A stretch of 64,000 nucleotides of DNA. Source: Zygnema cylindricum (lineage: Eukaryota; Streptophyta; Zygnematophyceae; Zygnematales; Zygnemataceae). The position numbers and the translations under genes are program-made. The DNA lies in the NCBI GenBank assembly GCA_037447655.1, contig JBBHKE010003201.1:62001-126000 (forward strand), given 5' to 3'. Every line of letters begins with the position of its first letter. The first letter of the stretch is position 1. The notes below the pieces were generated by a model. It saw only the letters and a program-made list of their open reading frames with translations. It was not told the DNA's origin and did no database searches. Positions 23,291 through 41,707 of the stretch are shown here, piece after piece.

Positions 23291-23760
23291 AATCTTTTAA
23301 ATGAAAGAAAAGGAAAAAAATAACGAGAAATGAAAAAAAGAAAAGTAGGAAAGAAAGAAGGGAGGAAAGAACGAAGGAAAAAAGAGAGAATGGAGGGAGG
23401 GAGGGAGGGCGGAGGGAGGAGGGGAGGAGGGATGAAGAAGGAAGAGAAGAAAAGAGGTAAGGAAGGATATAAAGAAAGTAAAAGGAGGAAAGGAAGGAAG
23501 GAATCGACGAAGGAAAAAGGAAGGGAGAAAAGGAAACAAGGAAAGGAGGAAGAAGGTAGAAGGAAGGGAAAAGGATAGAAGGTAAGGAGGAAAAAAAGAA
23601 GGATGGGAAGAAGGGAAGCACAAAAGGAGGAAAGAGGAACGAAGGAAAGATGGATGTGCCAGTGGCTGCGTGAGTTTTATCAACTAGAAGAGAGAGAGAG
23701 AGGGAGAGAGTGGAAGAGAGGGAGAGAGGGAGAGAGGGAGAGAGGGAGAGAGGGAGAGGG
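23290..23760. repeat. Long homopurine tract (GA/GGA-rich)
   Basis: About 470 bp almost wholly A and G on the plus strand, with GGAAGG, GGGAGG and, at 23690-23760, (GAGAGG)n-like repeats. The ORFs on both strands here (Ser/Leu/Phe/Pro-rich on minus, Lys/Arg/Glu-rich on plus) are composition artefacts. Confidence 0.85.
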
Positions 23761-24397
23761 TCCGCTTGGTCCTGCTTGGTACTTTGCTTTTTTTTTTTTC
23801 GGGCGCCTGTGGTTATTTTTTTGGGCCTGTTCAAAGTTCCTTCGCGGTTAATTTCGGTCTATACAAACGCTTGCGTGGCAGTACATTTTGGTTTGGAAGG
23901 ATTCGTACATATCATGTCCGTAAAGCGTTTACTTTTCGTACGGACAAGTAGTTCGTATCACGACACGTTAATTGACGTAGGCTAGCGTCACGTGCCAATT
24001 CACGACGGACAAAAAAAAGTACCGTTTTCATACCATACCGTTTTTCCCTTTTCCAAGTGTGAACAACGCAATCGTTTTGAAGAATGTCCCGTGACGCCTC
24101 CTTCACCATCTATTGACATCCGAAATTTGCCGCGCCTACTTTTCTCAAATTTTCCAACGACAAAGTACAAACGACAAAACAGTGACAGAAATGACAAAAC
24201 ACGAACGTACAAATTGTACATTCACGTAGTTTTAACTTGCGGCTGGTTGTACAGACACGAGTGTCAAATTTGGTGCTTTTGGAATCTTTCACTCTGCTCG
24301 TAGTTTGAACATGAACCTACGTGGATCCAATCGAATAAAGCACGTGGGCAATAGATTCCTTGCTGACACGACATGATGGAGAAGTGAACAAAATATA
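23761..24397. other. Intergenic sequence, no gene recognised
   Basis: Short overlapping ORFs on both strands without recognised motifs. Confidence 0.4.
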
Positions 24398-24975
24398 ATA
24401 GTTCAAAAGTAGGCGTTACAAAAAAAACTTTTTCTGTGAGTTTTAGGGCGACTTATTATTTAAACCGTCAGATTTGGACGATCTGACGGTCGTTGATGAA
24501 TGTAACGATCTAAGAAGATCACATGAAAATCCCATAACACATCTTACACTTAAGGCAGCCTACAAAAGGCCTACCAAAAAGCGCCTACTTTTGAACTATG
24601 GTATCATCATAGTACAGCGCACGCCCTGAACGATTTTTTTTACCGAAATGACACGGCGTAGGATGAGTTGTTTTATGGGCTTTTCATGTGATCTTCTTAG
24701 ATCGCTACTTTGATCAGCGACCGTCCGATCGTCCAAATCCGACGGTTAAAATAAAAAATACCTCAGAACTCACATAATTTTTTTTTTTGTCCGAATGTTT
24801 TTCAAAATTTAGACATGACGTTTAATTCTCTATCGATCTATGTGCAACTCAACCCTGTTACTAATATTTTTCATTTTGCGACCAATAGAATATGGGTCTT
24901 AAGGTCATATTGTATGTTTTACATACAATAGGCATATTGTATGGGCCTACTTTCACCTACTTTTGAACTATGTAA
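24398..24975. mobile_element. Foldback/MITE-like inverted repeat segment
   Basis: ATAGTTCAAAAGTAGGCG (24398-24415) pairs perfectly with CGCCTACTTTTGAACTAT (24582-24599). A second, longer imperfect inverted repeat joins 24435-24540 with 24670-24774 (shared GATCTAAGAAGATCACATGAAAA). The right end (CCTACTTTTGAACTATG at about 24959-24975) repeats the terminal motif. A relative lies at 51105-51353. The segment may be one element plus a nested relative. Confidence 0.65.
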
Positions 24976-25345
24976 AATATTACTGTAAACGTTTACGTAC
25001 GATTACTGTCGGCGCCTGATTGGAGAAGTCGCCTTACTCTTTTCTTTGTTCTCATGCACTCGAGTCGTTTACCACTGCATAAAGCCTTATATATATTAGC
25101 TCTAGGGACAAAATAAGATTTTTTAATTCCTTTTTAGGTACAAGTGTCTCAACTTAGGGGCGCCAAAATTAACAATATAGCTCTTCATGGTGTACTCATA
25201 AACCCTAATATGGACCCTATTAAACTCCGCGGTAGTTTGACACATATTGACGCATTGGACTTTGAATGACTGAGCTTTACGTGATTTGAACCTGTGTCAT
25301 TAAAATTTATTATTAATGAACTTAATCTTGTACTATGTTTTGTTA

Positions 25346-26043
25346 GAGTGCGTCTCCATGTGCCTAAGTAAAGGTTTTTTTCTGTCGTTTTCCTGTAAAA
25401 CTTAGAGCCGTACCGCTTAAGTTTCAACCGTACAAAAAAATATAAAAAATGAAAAGTACATTTTGCGTCATCATAGAATTTAAAATGCACTACATGTTGT
25501 CTTGTGTTCTTCGACCCACGGCCACGCCGAAAAACGTCATCTTCAAACTTATCTTTAAAACAAAGGGAAGATATGTTTTAAAACAAAGTATTTTCAAAAA
25601 ACAAATAGGAACACGTATTTGCACATGTAAAAAAAATCACACAAAATTCAAACGAATTCAAGTGACGGCGAAAGGTACAGTATTCGTTATTTTTTGTCCG
25701 TTTGCGTCCATCAAAGTACACAATTTGTTTTGTTTTGTCGCATTTCGTTCAGTATGGATTTTTCCATTCCAGGAGTGAAAATTCCGATGCCATTTGACGA
25801 AATCGTGAGAAATCTGTGAGGGCGCCCCATCAAGTAGCACACCTCCACACCACTATTTGGTGCGTCATCACAGATTGTATGCTGTCGACAGCCGTCACGG
25901 GCATTGTCGACGTATACAATCGTCACGCCCTTAAGTGACAACTTCGTTTGGTACACATAGGAACACCCGAAATCTGGGTGCGCCGGATCTGCGCTAAAAA
26001 ACAAAGTAAATTCTCTAAGTTTCAAGTACATGGAGACGCACCC
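25346..26043. mobile_element. Tourist-like (PIF/Harbinger) MITE, copy 1
   Basis: Left terminus GAGTGCGTCTCCATGT; the right terminus, as reverse complement, is GGGTGCGTCTCCATGT. Flanked by TTA on both sides (25343-25345 and 26044-26046), the 3-bp TWA target duplication expected for PIF/Harbinger. 698 bp, with no transposase. Internal sequence (for example CTTCGACCCAC, AAAACGTCATCTTCAA) is shared with 50277-51042. Confidence 0.85.
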
Positions 26044-26383
26044 TTAGTCTGTCACTATGAACTTAAGTCTTGGCATCGGTTTCTTCATGGCGCTGATAAT
26101 CAGATTGAAATGATGCATTATCTCAATATCTGAACATTTCCATGTACGATTGTGTCATTTTTAAACTTCTGTTACAACATTACTGAAAGAGTTCAACTGG
26201 CTCAAATCCAAATTATTTGGAGTCAGTAAGGGTGGCTACTACGGGTAGAAAAAGCTATAGGGTATTACGCAAGTTGGAAAACGAATAGCGTCAGGCCTAG
26301 TTACCCTGCGTAGAGAGAAAAGTACATTATACACACTTTAGGTACATAACAAGTTTCTTTACAAAAGAAAGCACGAAGTTAGA

Positions 26384-26580
26384 GTCATTTTGTCTGGTCG
26401 TAAACCCCTTACTCCCCTTCAAGAGCAACAATCCCTTTCAAGGAGGCATGTGCATTGGTCTTGAGCCGATTTGTCTTCAAAGTCATTTTGTTACTGGTCT
26501 TAAACCCCTTACTCCCCTTCAAGAGCAACAATCCTTTTCAAGGAGGCATGTGCATTGGTCTTGAGCCGATCTGTCTTCAA
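26384..26580. repeat. 98-bp tandem duplication near the eIF3h 3' side
   Basis: GTCATTTTGT starts at 26384 and 26482; both units contain CCCCTTACTCCCCTTCAAGA and GAGGCATGTGCATTGGTC, with only a few differences. Confidence 0.85.
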
Positions 26581-27596
26581 ATGGGTTACTACTAAGTCAA
26601 CATTTTCAGCTGACAATGCGGGACAGGTTTGGCGCAAACGATTCTCTAAATATAAGCTACAGCATGCAAACTTATCTTTCAGGCTGTGTCTTCCATTATA
26701 CCAAGAGTCCACAAAATCTGTGGATAGCGAGTTGTTCTAGAGTAAATTGATGAAGAATGCAAACGGCAGGTTTTGATGTCACAATACAAGCTTAGGTGGA
26801 GCTGCGTTTTTAAATTCTTCCAAATGGACCACAAAGATATAACAGTTAAGCTCTACTAAACACACGCAATGGCGTAAGTCCGAGGTAAGTCATAATGAGG
26901 TGCATTTGAAACAGGCTGCCTTACAGGCTTGCAAGCCGAGCTCCTAAGCTCTCTGAAGTGTTGGAACACAAGGAGCACCGATGGGAAAAAAATAAATTTC
27001 AGCGAACAAAACATCTGTCAGACATGGTAAGAATCAAGTTTACCTCACTTTCATATATGAGAAATAAACTCACAGGTGAGAGACAAAAGCCACGTGGGGT
27101 ACACGTGGGACAACACATTTAGTTCATGCGTTTTGAATTGAGTCAACAATTTTCCAATGTGTGACATTGTCACATTGCACAAAAATCTGCATGCATCAAA
27201 ACACTATCTCCTCATAAAACGTCAGTGATAAAAATCACGCCCCTCAGAAAATATTACCTTCTAACAATACGACAGTGAAAAAACTACCCAATGCAAAACG
27301 GCTTTAAAAAAATGGCCTACAGAAACACTGTCAGAAATTCGAAGTGCTGAAAAAACTACTCGTGAAACATTGTAGATAGCATAAATACTGATGACATTTT
27401 TGATACCGAAGCATGGATTATGAAAAACTATAGCTCTAGGAACACAAATAAATGGTAAATTTACCTCAATTCATTCATACAACACAATAAGAGGAACATT
27501 TTCCAACAGGGCAAGGAGGACGCATTTCCCAATTGACATCATCATTATTTGGAACAAAAAGGATGTAGAAGCCAAAACGCTACAAACAGTTTTATA
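26581..27596. other. Region downstream of eIF3h, possible 3' UTR
   Basis: It follows the eIF3h stop codon on the minus strand. No coding features. I could not pick a poly(A) site with confidence. Confidence 0.4.
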
Positions 27597-33741
<6,145 letters not shown>

Positions 33742-34410
33742 GGCGAAAAGAGACTGAGGAGGAAAGGGAGCTGGAGAATAAAGCTAAACTGCTCGTGAAA
33801 AGAAATGTGCCTTGACTCGGTAAAAAAAGCTGCAAAGAAGAGAAATTGCCAATTGCTAATTTTTAGGGTTCTGTATCTTTGTTTGCCTAAGGCGAGGGGC
33901 TTACGGCCTACCGTACGTCAATTCCTCAACTTTTAAATACAGTACGGTGCCACTGTACTTTTCACTTTTAAATATTTTACTGTACTCTATAGAACTTTAC
34001 TTATTTACTGTGTACATCCTTTCTGCAGTTTTGTTACAGCAGCGATGTTTCGTTTCGACCGTATGTATTTAATTTATTTACCCATTAAATATGAGCAACT
34101 GTAGTGTAGCTTAAATTATGCCTCATATCTGTCTTCCAAGTATTAATTCTTTAAATTGTCGTTGCCATCGGCCAGACGGCCACGCATAGAAATCAAATTC
34201 AGAAGCAGCTATCCGCCTATCAGTGCTTTGATAATTTGTGCTTATAGAAAACGTACATTGCAATGTGTTATTGTACCGGAAAATGAAGGATTCTGGATTT
34301 TCAATTCGTCATACGAATGAAGTAAAGTGAAACGCAACAAGACGTCCGTTAAAGTGGTCAATTTTTTCGAAAGGTTATTTCACCCTTCGTAGCTGGATAA
34401 CCTTTCGGCC
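33742..34410. promoter_or_regulatory. Bidirectional intergenic region between eIF3h and DPH2
   Basis: The 669 bp between the two start codons must hold both promoters and 5' UTRs. It contains a telo-box-like AACCCTAAAA on the minus strand (about 33863-33872), a motif common in promoters of plant translation-machinery genes, and a pyrimidine-rich leader directly before the eIF3h ATG. No TATA box was assigned with confidence. The DPH2 start has a good context (GGCCATGGCT). Confidence 0.6.
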
Positions 34411-37400
34411 ATGGCTGCTGTTTCCCTCCCCGAGGGTATCACAAGCCTGGAAGAGAGATATGAGGTACGGGAAACCGCGGAGTATGTCCTTGGACGCGGG
34501 TTTACTCGAGTTGCGCTTCAGGTAATACTCGGGGTGTTCTCTTTGGACCCGGGAGACTGTTATTGTGATTCTATTCCTGTGCCCTGTGTTGTTTGCGAGT
34601 CTTAGGGTAACTGCAGTGAAGACATTTTTCCTGCTTTTGAGGGTGAACCGTGCAGTTCGTGGGTTACTCGGTACTTAAAATTACCCCAGAAACTATAAAT
34701 TTACGCTCAAAGCGAGGGCAAAACTTCGACAGTGTAATTATCCTATCTGTCTCAGAGGATTTTCCATGTTGCAAGGAATGATAGATTTTTTTCCAGGGCG
34801 GGTTGGCGCAGGGCAGTTTCCTGATCAATTGTTGGCAGACAGCGTTAGGGTTGCTGGAGCGTTAAACCGGCTTCTCCAAAACAGTCCAGGTGTCTGTATT
34901 TCTGACGAGACGACAGAGGGAAATGCGTGTAGGCGGGATTCTGACAAGAGTCATGGTGTGCCAGAAGGGAACTGCAATGGAGGCTCCTGCAATGGAGGCT
35001 CCTGCAAGGAGCTCCATTCAGGCTGTTATCAAGGAGTCTGCTGTTCATTTTTTGCGACTCAGAGAAGAGGAGCTGTTAAACTTTACGTGCTTGCAGATAG
35101 TACTTATGCTAGCTGCTGTGTTGATGAAGTTGCGGCAGCACATGTGAAGGCAGAGTGTGTGGTTCATTACGGACCTGCTTGTTTTACCCGGTATGCTTCA
35201 ATTTCAACTGTGACTTTTCCTTGCCTTTTGATTTCTTGCTTGTCACTATTTCAAATTTGCATTTTCCTTGCCTTCTGGTTGTTTGCTTGTCGCTTGGTGA
35301 CTTTTTTTTATTTTGTTTATAACCGCTCACAGAGCTGCAGTTTAAGGGGAAAGTGTATTTATTAAGCATTAGATGCAGCTTTTGAGGAGTTTGGGAAAAT
35401 CATTTGTAGTTGGGGAGTATGAGTCGGTTTCTGTGGGATGGCTACAGCACTTCTTGTCTTCCTGTGCGCTTCATATTTGGACAGGCACCCATAGATGTAG
35501 CAGATTGTGGAAAGCAGCTAGCAAATTTCGTAGCCAACATCGCTTCTCCTGTTCTGGTGAGTTTGTTGAGCCGATTCTACTCTGGTCATGGGATTTTAGG
35601 TAGCTGAATGCTTGGCAGTAGGTTTGTCAATCACAACAAGTAACTGTGTTCCGCTATCAGCGTTAATGTTTTTTTTGCCACTTAACTTTTCTCCGTGCAC
35701 ACGTGTCCATTTCATTTGGAGAACCTTATTTGGAAGGTTTACCTTTCTATCGCAATCGTTCAAGTGTGCATGAAGGGAAAATTAGTTTTTAAGGCCGACG
35801 AAAACGTTAAAGCTAATGGTGTTACAAGGGTTTGTTATTCATGTGTGGGTTATGGTTAATAACATGAAAATTTTGTTGTTGGAATTGAATGTATTACAGA
35901 AACAGATATGGGAAAAATAGGCTTGATGGCTTGTGGAATAATTCAAGAATGTATAAGATGTATGCTGCATCGATCTTACTTATTGTGTGTGGGATTTTAT
36001 TTGCCATATCAATTTGGAAAATCCTGGGGTTAGTTGTAACTAAAATAACCGTCTTTGTTTTTTTTGTTTGAGAGAACATAAATTTATCAAGTTGATGTTT
36101 AAATTAGTACTCGGCTCGGTTTGGGCTGAAACCGTTTCAAACCGAACTAGACCGGTTTTTTGTGTTTGTGTGTACACAAGAATCAGATTCAATCTATCGA
36201 TTTGAGTTTAGAAACCAATGTCTTTGTGACCTAGACTCCGATTGAGAAAGTGCATACATTTTAGTCCATATGTAATGAAACTGATTTATTATTAGAAATG
36301 GTATATGGCGATCAAACTGCGATAAACATTGAATTTGAAAGTTTTGAACCCACTGATTGATACCCTTTTCTTATATTTGGGAAATATTCAGGCCTGTGAG
36401 GCTACAAAAACATTGAACATCTGCGTGAGCTAGTGTATTTGTTTTGAACATTGTCAACAGTTCTTTACATAAGTATGCATACTTGTTTCGATTTTGCGAT
36501 ACTTTTTGTGCTTCACAAGAAAATGACTTTTTGTTTAAATGTGCTTCTTGTAGTTTAATCGTGGTTCTATATATGTAAATATGTTGATGGTGGCAACTAT
36601 ATTGGAAACATTCGGTTATTGTGGTGTCTAATGTCTTAAGTTCCTGACAGCATTTGACCAGCTTTCACCTGGATTTGTTCAATTGTTGTCGCTATTGAAG
36701 CCTGGTTTTGGAAATCCTCAGATGCGCACAAAAAAAGAAACGAATACGGGGGATGGTGGGCCTGTAGTCTGTTCAGTGTCCTTGCTGATGGTGCATAGGG
36801 TTCTTTTCCAGGTTTTGCATGAGTTGGTTTATGCCCATGCAATCTCGGAAGTGGAACAAATTTTGCGGTCAACTTTGGTAAAGACAGGGAAGGAAGACAG
36901 AGCTCGATTGCTGACAGTGGCAACTCTGGCTTTGGAGTCAAAGGAAATGGAGCCAATGCAAGGAATGGACGATTGGCAAGTCGTCGCAGATGAAGGCTTG
37001 GGAGGGTTGAGGTGGTCTCTAGCAAGAGGGCAGAGCATAGAGGAGACAACAATTCTGTGGATTGGGAACGAGTGCACGGCTCTTACAAACTTGCTGCTTT
37101 GCCATAGTGGCTGCAAGGTTTTTCCTTTATCCCTTTTTGTGTTAGTTATTGGTCCCACATGAAGTCAAGGTGCACTCATGTTTCAAAAGGTGTCGTTTGA
37201 CCCCGTTCATTGATATTCTGGTGTTTTGGTTACACAATCAGGCTTGCTTTGGAAATTTTTGTTTGGGTTCTTCACGGTTTTTTCTTGTGAGGAAAGTTTA
37301 CTCGTAATGAATGTAATTATAATGTAAGAATGTGCACCCTAGCCAAACTTATATCCAGTGGAAATGCTGTTTTTCGCTTAAGGAAAAATAGCTGTCCTTT

Positions 37401-40400
37401 ATATGTAGTTACAGCTGTTGTATATAGTTACTGTTGTTCCATATACGTTGCCTTTTTATTTTTTTCTTTACAATATGTGTTTGTGAGTTTGAGTTTGTTT
37501 TTGTTGTTATTCTTTTATGACCAGTCACTGTTGTTCCATATATGCTGCCTTTTTATTTTTTTCTTTACAACATGTGTTTGTGAGTTTGAGTTTGTTTTCG
37601 TTGTTATTCTTTTATGACCAGTCCATATGCTGTAGAAAAAATGAAAATTTCTGAAAGGTACACCGGCCATCGCTATTAGACTTAGTGAATTATTATCCTT
37701 GACACTTTATTAGAATTAACAAAAAATTGTGTTTTGAAACGTGGCTCATTTTGAGCCACTTAAAGTTTTTGACACTAATTTATGATTTTTGGTTAGAAAG
37801 ACTCTCTTGAATTAGAATGATTAACTTTAATAGCTATGGGCGGTGCAGTTTCCTACTTTTGTTTGTTGCATCTGCGATTATTTCTGAGCTTACGTACTAC
37901 GTAAAAGTACTGCTTAACTTAGATTCACCTGCCTAACCAAGGTAACATGATAGAATGTTGACCATTCAATTCTTTCCCAGATTTTGTGAAAGGTAGACTT
38001 ATACAAGCAGGTGACCATCACCGGTGAAGTTCTCTTGTCTCAAACATGTTCTTTTGAAATAATATTTTGGCTTTGTACACAATTTGACCTGACCTGATTT
38101 TTTTGTTCTGCTTTTTGTCAGTGGCATCGATATGAACCTGACCTTCGTCAACTGCATGCAGAGTTAGATCGCCATAGTGCTCTCCTGCGTAGAAGGTGAG
38201 TTCAGCATTCTATTCATGCACTGATCTCTTTGGAAGGTTTTACCGTCTGATAGAGTTCCCTCACTGTTGGAGGATTGCTGTTTGTATCTAGCTGTTAACA
38301 CGCACAAGTTGATCCAGGATTACTATATCCACCACTACTGTTGCAAATTTACCCGTTATTCCAGTAAGGTTGGCAAGTGTATGTGTCGAACCATACGTAT
38401 CATGAGTAAGGTATGCTGTTTAAAACCGACGGAGTCTAGGGTCACAGGTCAAGACATTAGACTTTATGTTGCATTTCTTTTCTTGAAACTTTCTGTGAGG
38501 TTTGTTTGATGCTTAGGTATTATCTAATGGAACGTGCTAAGGATGCTTCAATAGTTGGAATAGTTGCTGGGACTCCTTCTGCAGGTAAGACTCAGCCTCG
38601 AGTCAATTATGTGGGAGTTGTGACAACAAAAGTAGAGTAAATATGTAGTGAAAACTTCTGTTTATGGTAGAGAGCAAATTGTTAATGCAAACATTTGTTG
38701 CCGGCTGTGGCGACAAAAACAGGGTGAAACTTTAATGGAAACTATGGGTTAACGTTATCCATTTTATAGACACTTGGCTACTAGAGGTCATTATTGTGTA
38801 GTTACTCTTCTTGTTTGCCCTGATTGTATTGGAACTTGGTTGGGTTTTGATAATGACTATTTAACTGGTTTCATATGCGAATTGCTTTTGCACCTTGTCA
38901 CATTCGAACGAACTGAACGTTATGAATCATAACATAAACGTCTAAAGGGCAATCAGTAGGTTCGTGTATGAATTTGTATGTATCAGGATGATTGTGAATA
39001 ATGATCAGCAGTTTGAAATTCACGTCTGCCGTTCTTTTGGCACATTTTCCTCCATGCCTGTTTCATGGGCGATTCACACCATAATTTTAAATGCGGAGAA
39101 TCAGAAAGTATTAATGTTTTTATGTGAATGCAAGTTGCAAACTTTACTCGGTAAAATTCAAATTAAAATGTATAATATGTTCTAATTTTCTACGTATACA
39201 TATGTTGCAGCTGGCGGCAAGGTAGCTATGGAAAAATTGCGAAAAATGGTGGTTGAAGCTGGAAAACGTCCATACTTGTTTTCTATGGGAAGACCTACAC
39301 CAGCCAAGCTTGCAAACTTTCCAGAGGTACACTTTATTTCTATTGACAGAGTTTTTATTATTGAGGCAAGCTTACGATAGTAACATTAATTTATGTCGGA
39401 TAATGTGGCAGCATGCTCCTTTAAGACTGTTCTCAATAATATTAATTTTTGGTCAAGAGTTGACTGATCTTGTGTTATTAATTATACTTAACAACAGAGT
39501 GCCAGCCTAGATGCGTTGCTGGAAGAGAAAAAAAGTAAATTTAAATGGATATTGGACCTCCTGTTTTGGATAATGATGGTAGTTTGGTGGACTTTTTGTT
39601 ATGAAATTCGAGGACTTAAGGGTTTGCATTTCACTCTAGATTAAAGGGTGGAAATTTGTTCGATGGGTTGAATTTTTTGTTTGATTCTGGATCAAGGCCT
39701 GGAAAATTCGTTTAGTGCAGGCAGTTATGTATTATATTGTAAAACAGGTTTGGATTTTTTTTTTCTTTTTTTTTGGAGGAAACTGCATTATATCCTGGAT
39801 TAAAAGCTGGACCTAGGTTTCTTTTTGGGAGCTTGCAGTGCGAAGTTTTTGTGTTAGTGGCCTGTAATCATTCGGCTCTCCTTGACAGTCGGGAATTCCT
39901 GTCACCTATTATTACTCCCTTCGAGGCTGTTCTTGCATTCACAAGGTCAGGTTTTGTATTTCCTAGCCTTTTTTTTGTATTAATGAGTGAGTTGGTTGAT
40001 AAGAGGAATGCAATTTTTTTGGATTTGTCGTACAATACATGCACATTCTTCTGGACAAAATGTACCGCCCCTCCTTTACTACAGGGTTTTTTCATGGAAG
40101 ACTTATTTAAAAGCATTACCTGCAGGAACTCCACAAAGTAAATTCAGTTTTTTTTTTGATACTGTGCAGCAACGATGTCATTTTTTAAACCATTTATTTT
40201 GCGTACATGTTTTGGCATGGATTTTCCAATGCGGGTTATGCGTCCACCCATACTAATTACAGTAGTGCGGCTTTTTTGTTGTTCTTGTTACCTCAAGCAT
40301 TATGCTAAAGCATGGGAGAATATAGCAATGTTGTACATTTGTGATTCGTATTTTGCTGGTGTAGTAAAGCTGAAATAGAACTTCTATTCCTCCTGGACCT

Positions 40401-41707
40401 TACGTCTGGGCTCATGTGAGTGAATTCGACAAAATTGAGTTTCTGCATCACTGATTTGTATCGTTGTCATTTTTGTATGAATTCGTGATGTACCCTGCAT
40501 TCCAAGCCTACATTTTCTTCTTTAATCTGCAAATTTATTCTACTATATTTTGTATTATTTAATGTTATTTTTGATATTAAACTTAAGGCTAGCTGGATTC
40601 ATATATTTTCCTTGTGCTTGGTTTTTTTTTGGTTTTTGAAATATTAACCAAGTTAATTTACGGAAGACAGGATTGGAGTTACTGAACTGCATAATAGTTC
40701 CTCTCCCTCCCTCCCCTTCCCCCATGTTTCTTTTTTTCCTTGTCACGTTTTCCTTCAGAAACAAACAGTGGACAGGAGAGTATCGTGTAGGCTTCGGGCC
40801 TGCCCTCGAGTCAGTGAAGAGTGAAGAAAATGTTGCTCAAATAGACTTGGAGGGGTCTGGAGATGAGTGTGAGAGTTCGCCACGATTCTCTCTGATAAAA
40901 GGTGGCTATATCAGCACAACCGATCTACCGCAAAAAGGTAAGTTTTTGCTCTTTTCCAGTTCTTTTAGTCAAGGATCACATTTTTACTCCATCTTTTTCA
41001 GGCTTTCACAACGTAACACTGACAAAATGGCGATCCACATTTATAGTTTATGTTACTATGCATAAGATGATAGGGATTTTCATCGTTGGAATTTACTGTG
41101 TTATTCTGAGGAAATGTACACCTTCGTACAATTCTGCGAGAAATCATACTAATAACTTCTCATGAAACTTCACAAGAGTATGATTACTCAAAGTAACGCG
41201 GTACATTAAGATACTGTAATCACAAGTAGTAACTGCATGTTTACTCATGTTACCGATAGAATCATATGTTATCACTAACAAAAACATTCATGTTTTAATC
41301 CTTTGTAAGTATATTCAGCTATAGTGTAACGGTCCTCACCTGGTAAGGAAACTAACTGCAAGAAAATAGAAAAAGTTTTGGAGCAAGTAAAGGAAAGGAC
41401 GGTGCTTACTATTTAACCTTCTTCTACAGGGAAAACGGCTGTGGAGGCCGGATCTTTGGTCGTGGTTGACAACAAATCATTAATTAGAAGCAATACATCG
41501 ACTGAGGTTGTTTCATCTGATGTTGAAGTTAAGTCAGGCACTGAATATCTTCAACACAGAAGAAGTTTCCAGGGATTAGAGTTGCCTCCCCACATGCTTG
41601 TGGATGGGGGTATAAGTGACGAGGGGGGAGTAATGGTGCCTGGACTGGAAATAGTAAAAGGGAAGAGAGGACGGGCAGCGAGTTATGATCATGAAAGAAA
41701 CGGTTAA
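34411..41707 (+). CDS. DPH2: Diphthamide biosynthesis protein 2 (10 or 11 exons, 512 or 573 aa)
   Basis: DPH2 partners DPH1 in the cytosolic iron-sulfur enzyme that transfers the 3-amino-3-carboxypropyl group of S-adenosylmethionine to a histidine of eEF2, the first step of diphthamide synthesis. Exons: 34411-34521, 34817-35190, 35448-35556, 36812-37117, 38122-38195, 38517-38584, 39211-39326, 39839-39945, 40759-40937, 41430-41707; all introns GT-AG, phases consistent, 1722 nt. Diagnostic segments: VALQFPDQLLADSVRV, LADSTYASCCVDEVAAAHV, VVHYGPACFTR, FGQAPIDVADCGKQ, KDASIVGIVAGT, MGRPTPAKLANFPE, CNHSALLDSREF, ITPFEAVLAF, QWTGEYRVGF and C-terminal RSFQGLEL. Cysteines occur in the SCC, HYGPAC and VACNHS motifs used in the family for cluster binding. 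Exon 2 holds a 183-bp in-frame GT-AG segment (34890-35072) that may be an intron; without it the length (512) is nearer the usual 490. Confidence 0.95.
34890..35072 (+). other. Possible in-frame intron (exitron-like) in DPH2 exon 2
   Basis: It starts with GTGTCT after CCAG and ends in AG before CTGTTAAA. 183 nt, divisible by three, with no stop codon. The encoded 61 residues are Cys/Gly-rich (CNGGSCNGGSC) and interrupt an otherwise continuous family alignment between LNRLLQNSP and AVKLYVLAD. A 15-bp direct repeat (TGCAATGGAGGCTCC twice) lies inside. Splicing is the simpler reading; retention would add a family-atypical insert. Confidence 0.6.
37430..37623. repeat. 97-bp tandem duplication in DPH2 intron 4
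   Basis: ACTGTTGTTCCATATA starts at 37430 and 37527, and both units end with TTGTTATTCTTTTATGACCA. They differ at only a few bases. T-rich, non-coding. Confidence 0.9.

Noticed and set aside
23202-23851. Ser/Leu/Phe-rich ORF of 210 codons and Lys/Arg/Glu-rich ORFs opposite
   Set aside because: Artefacts of the homopurine tract; no family motifs.
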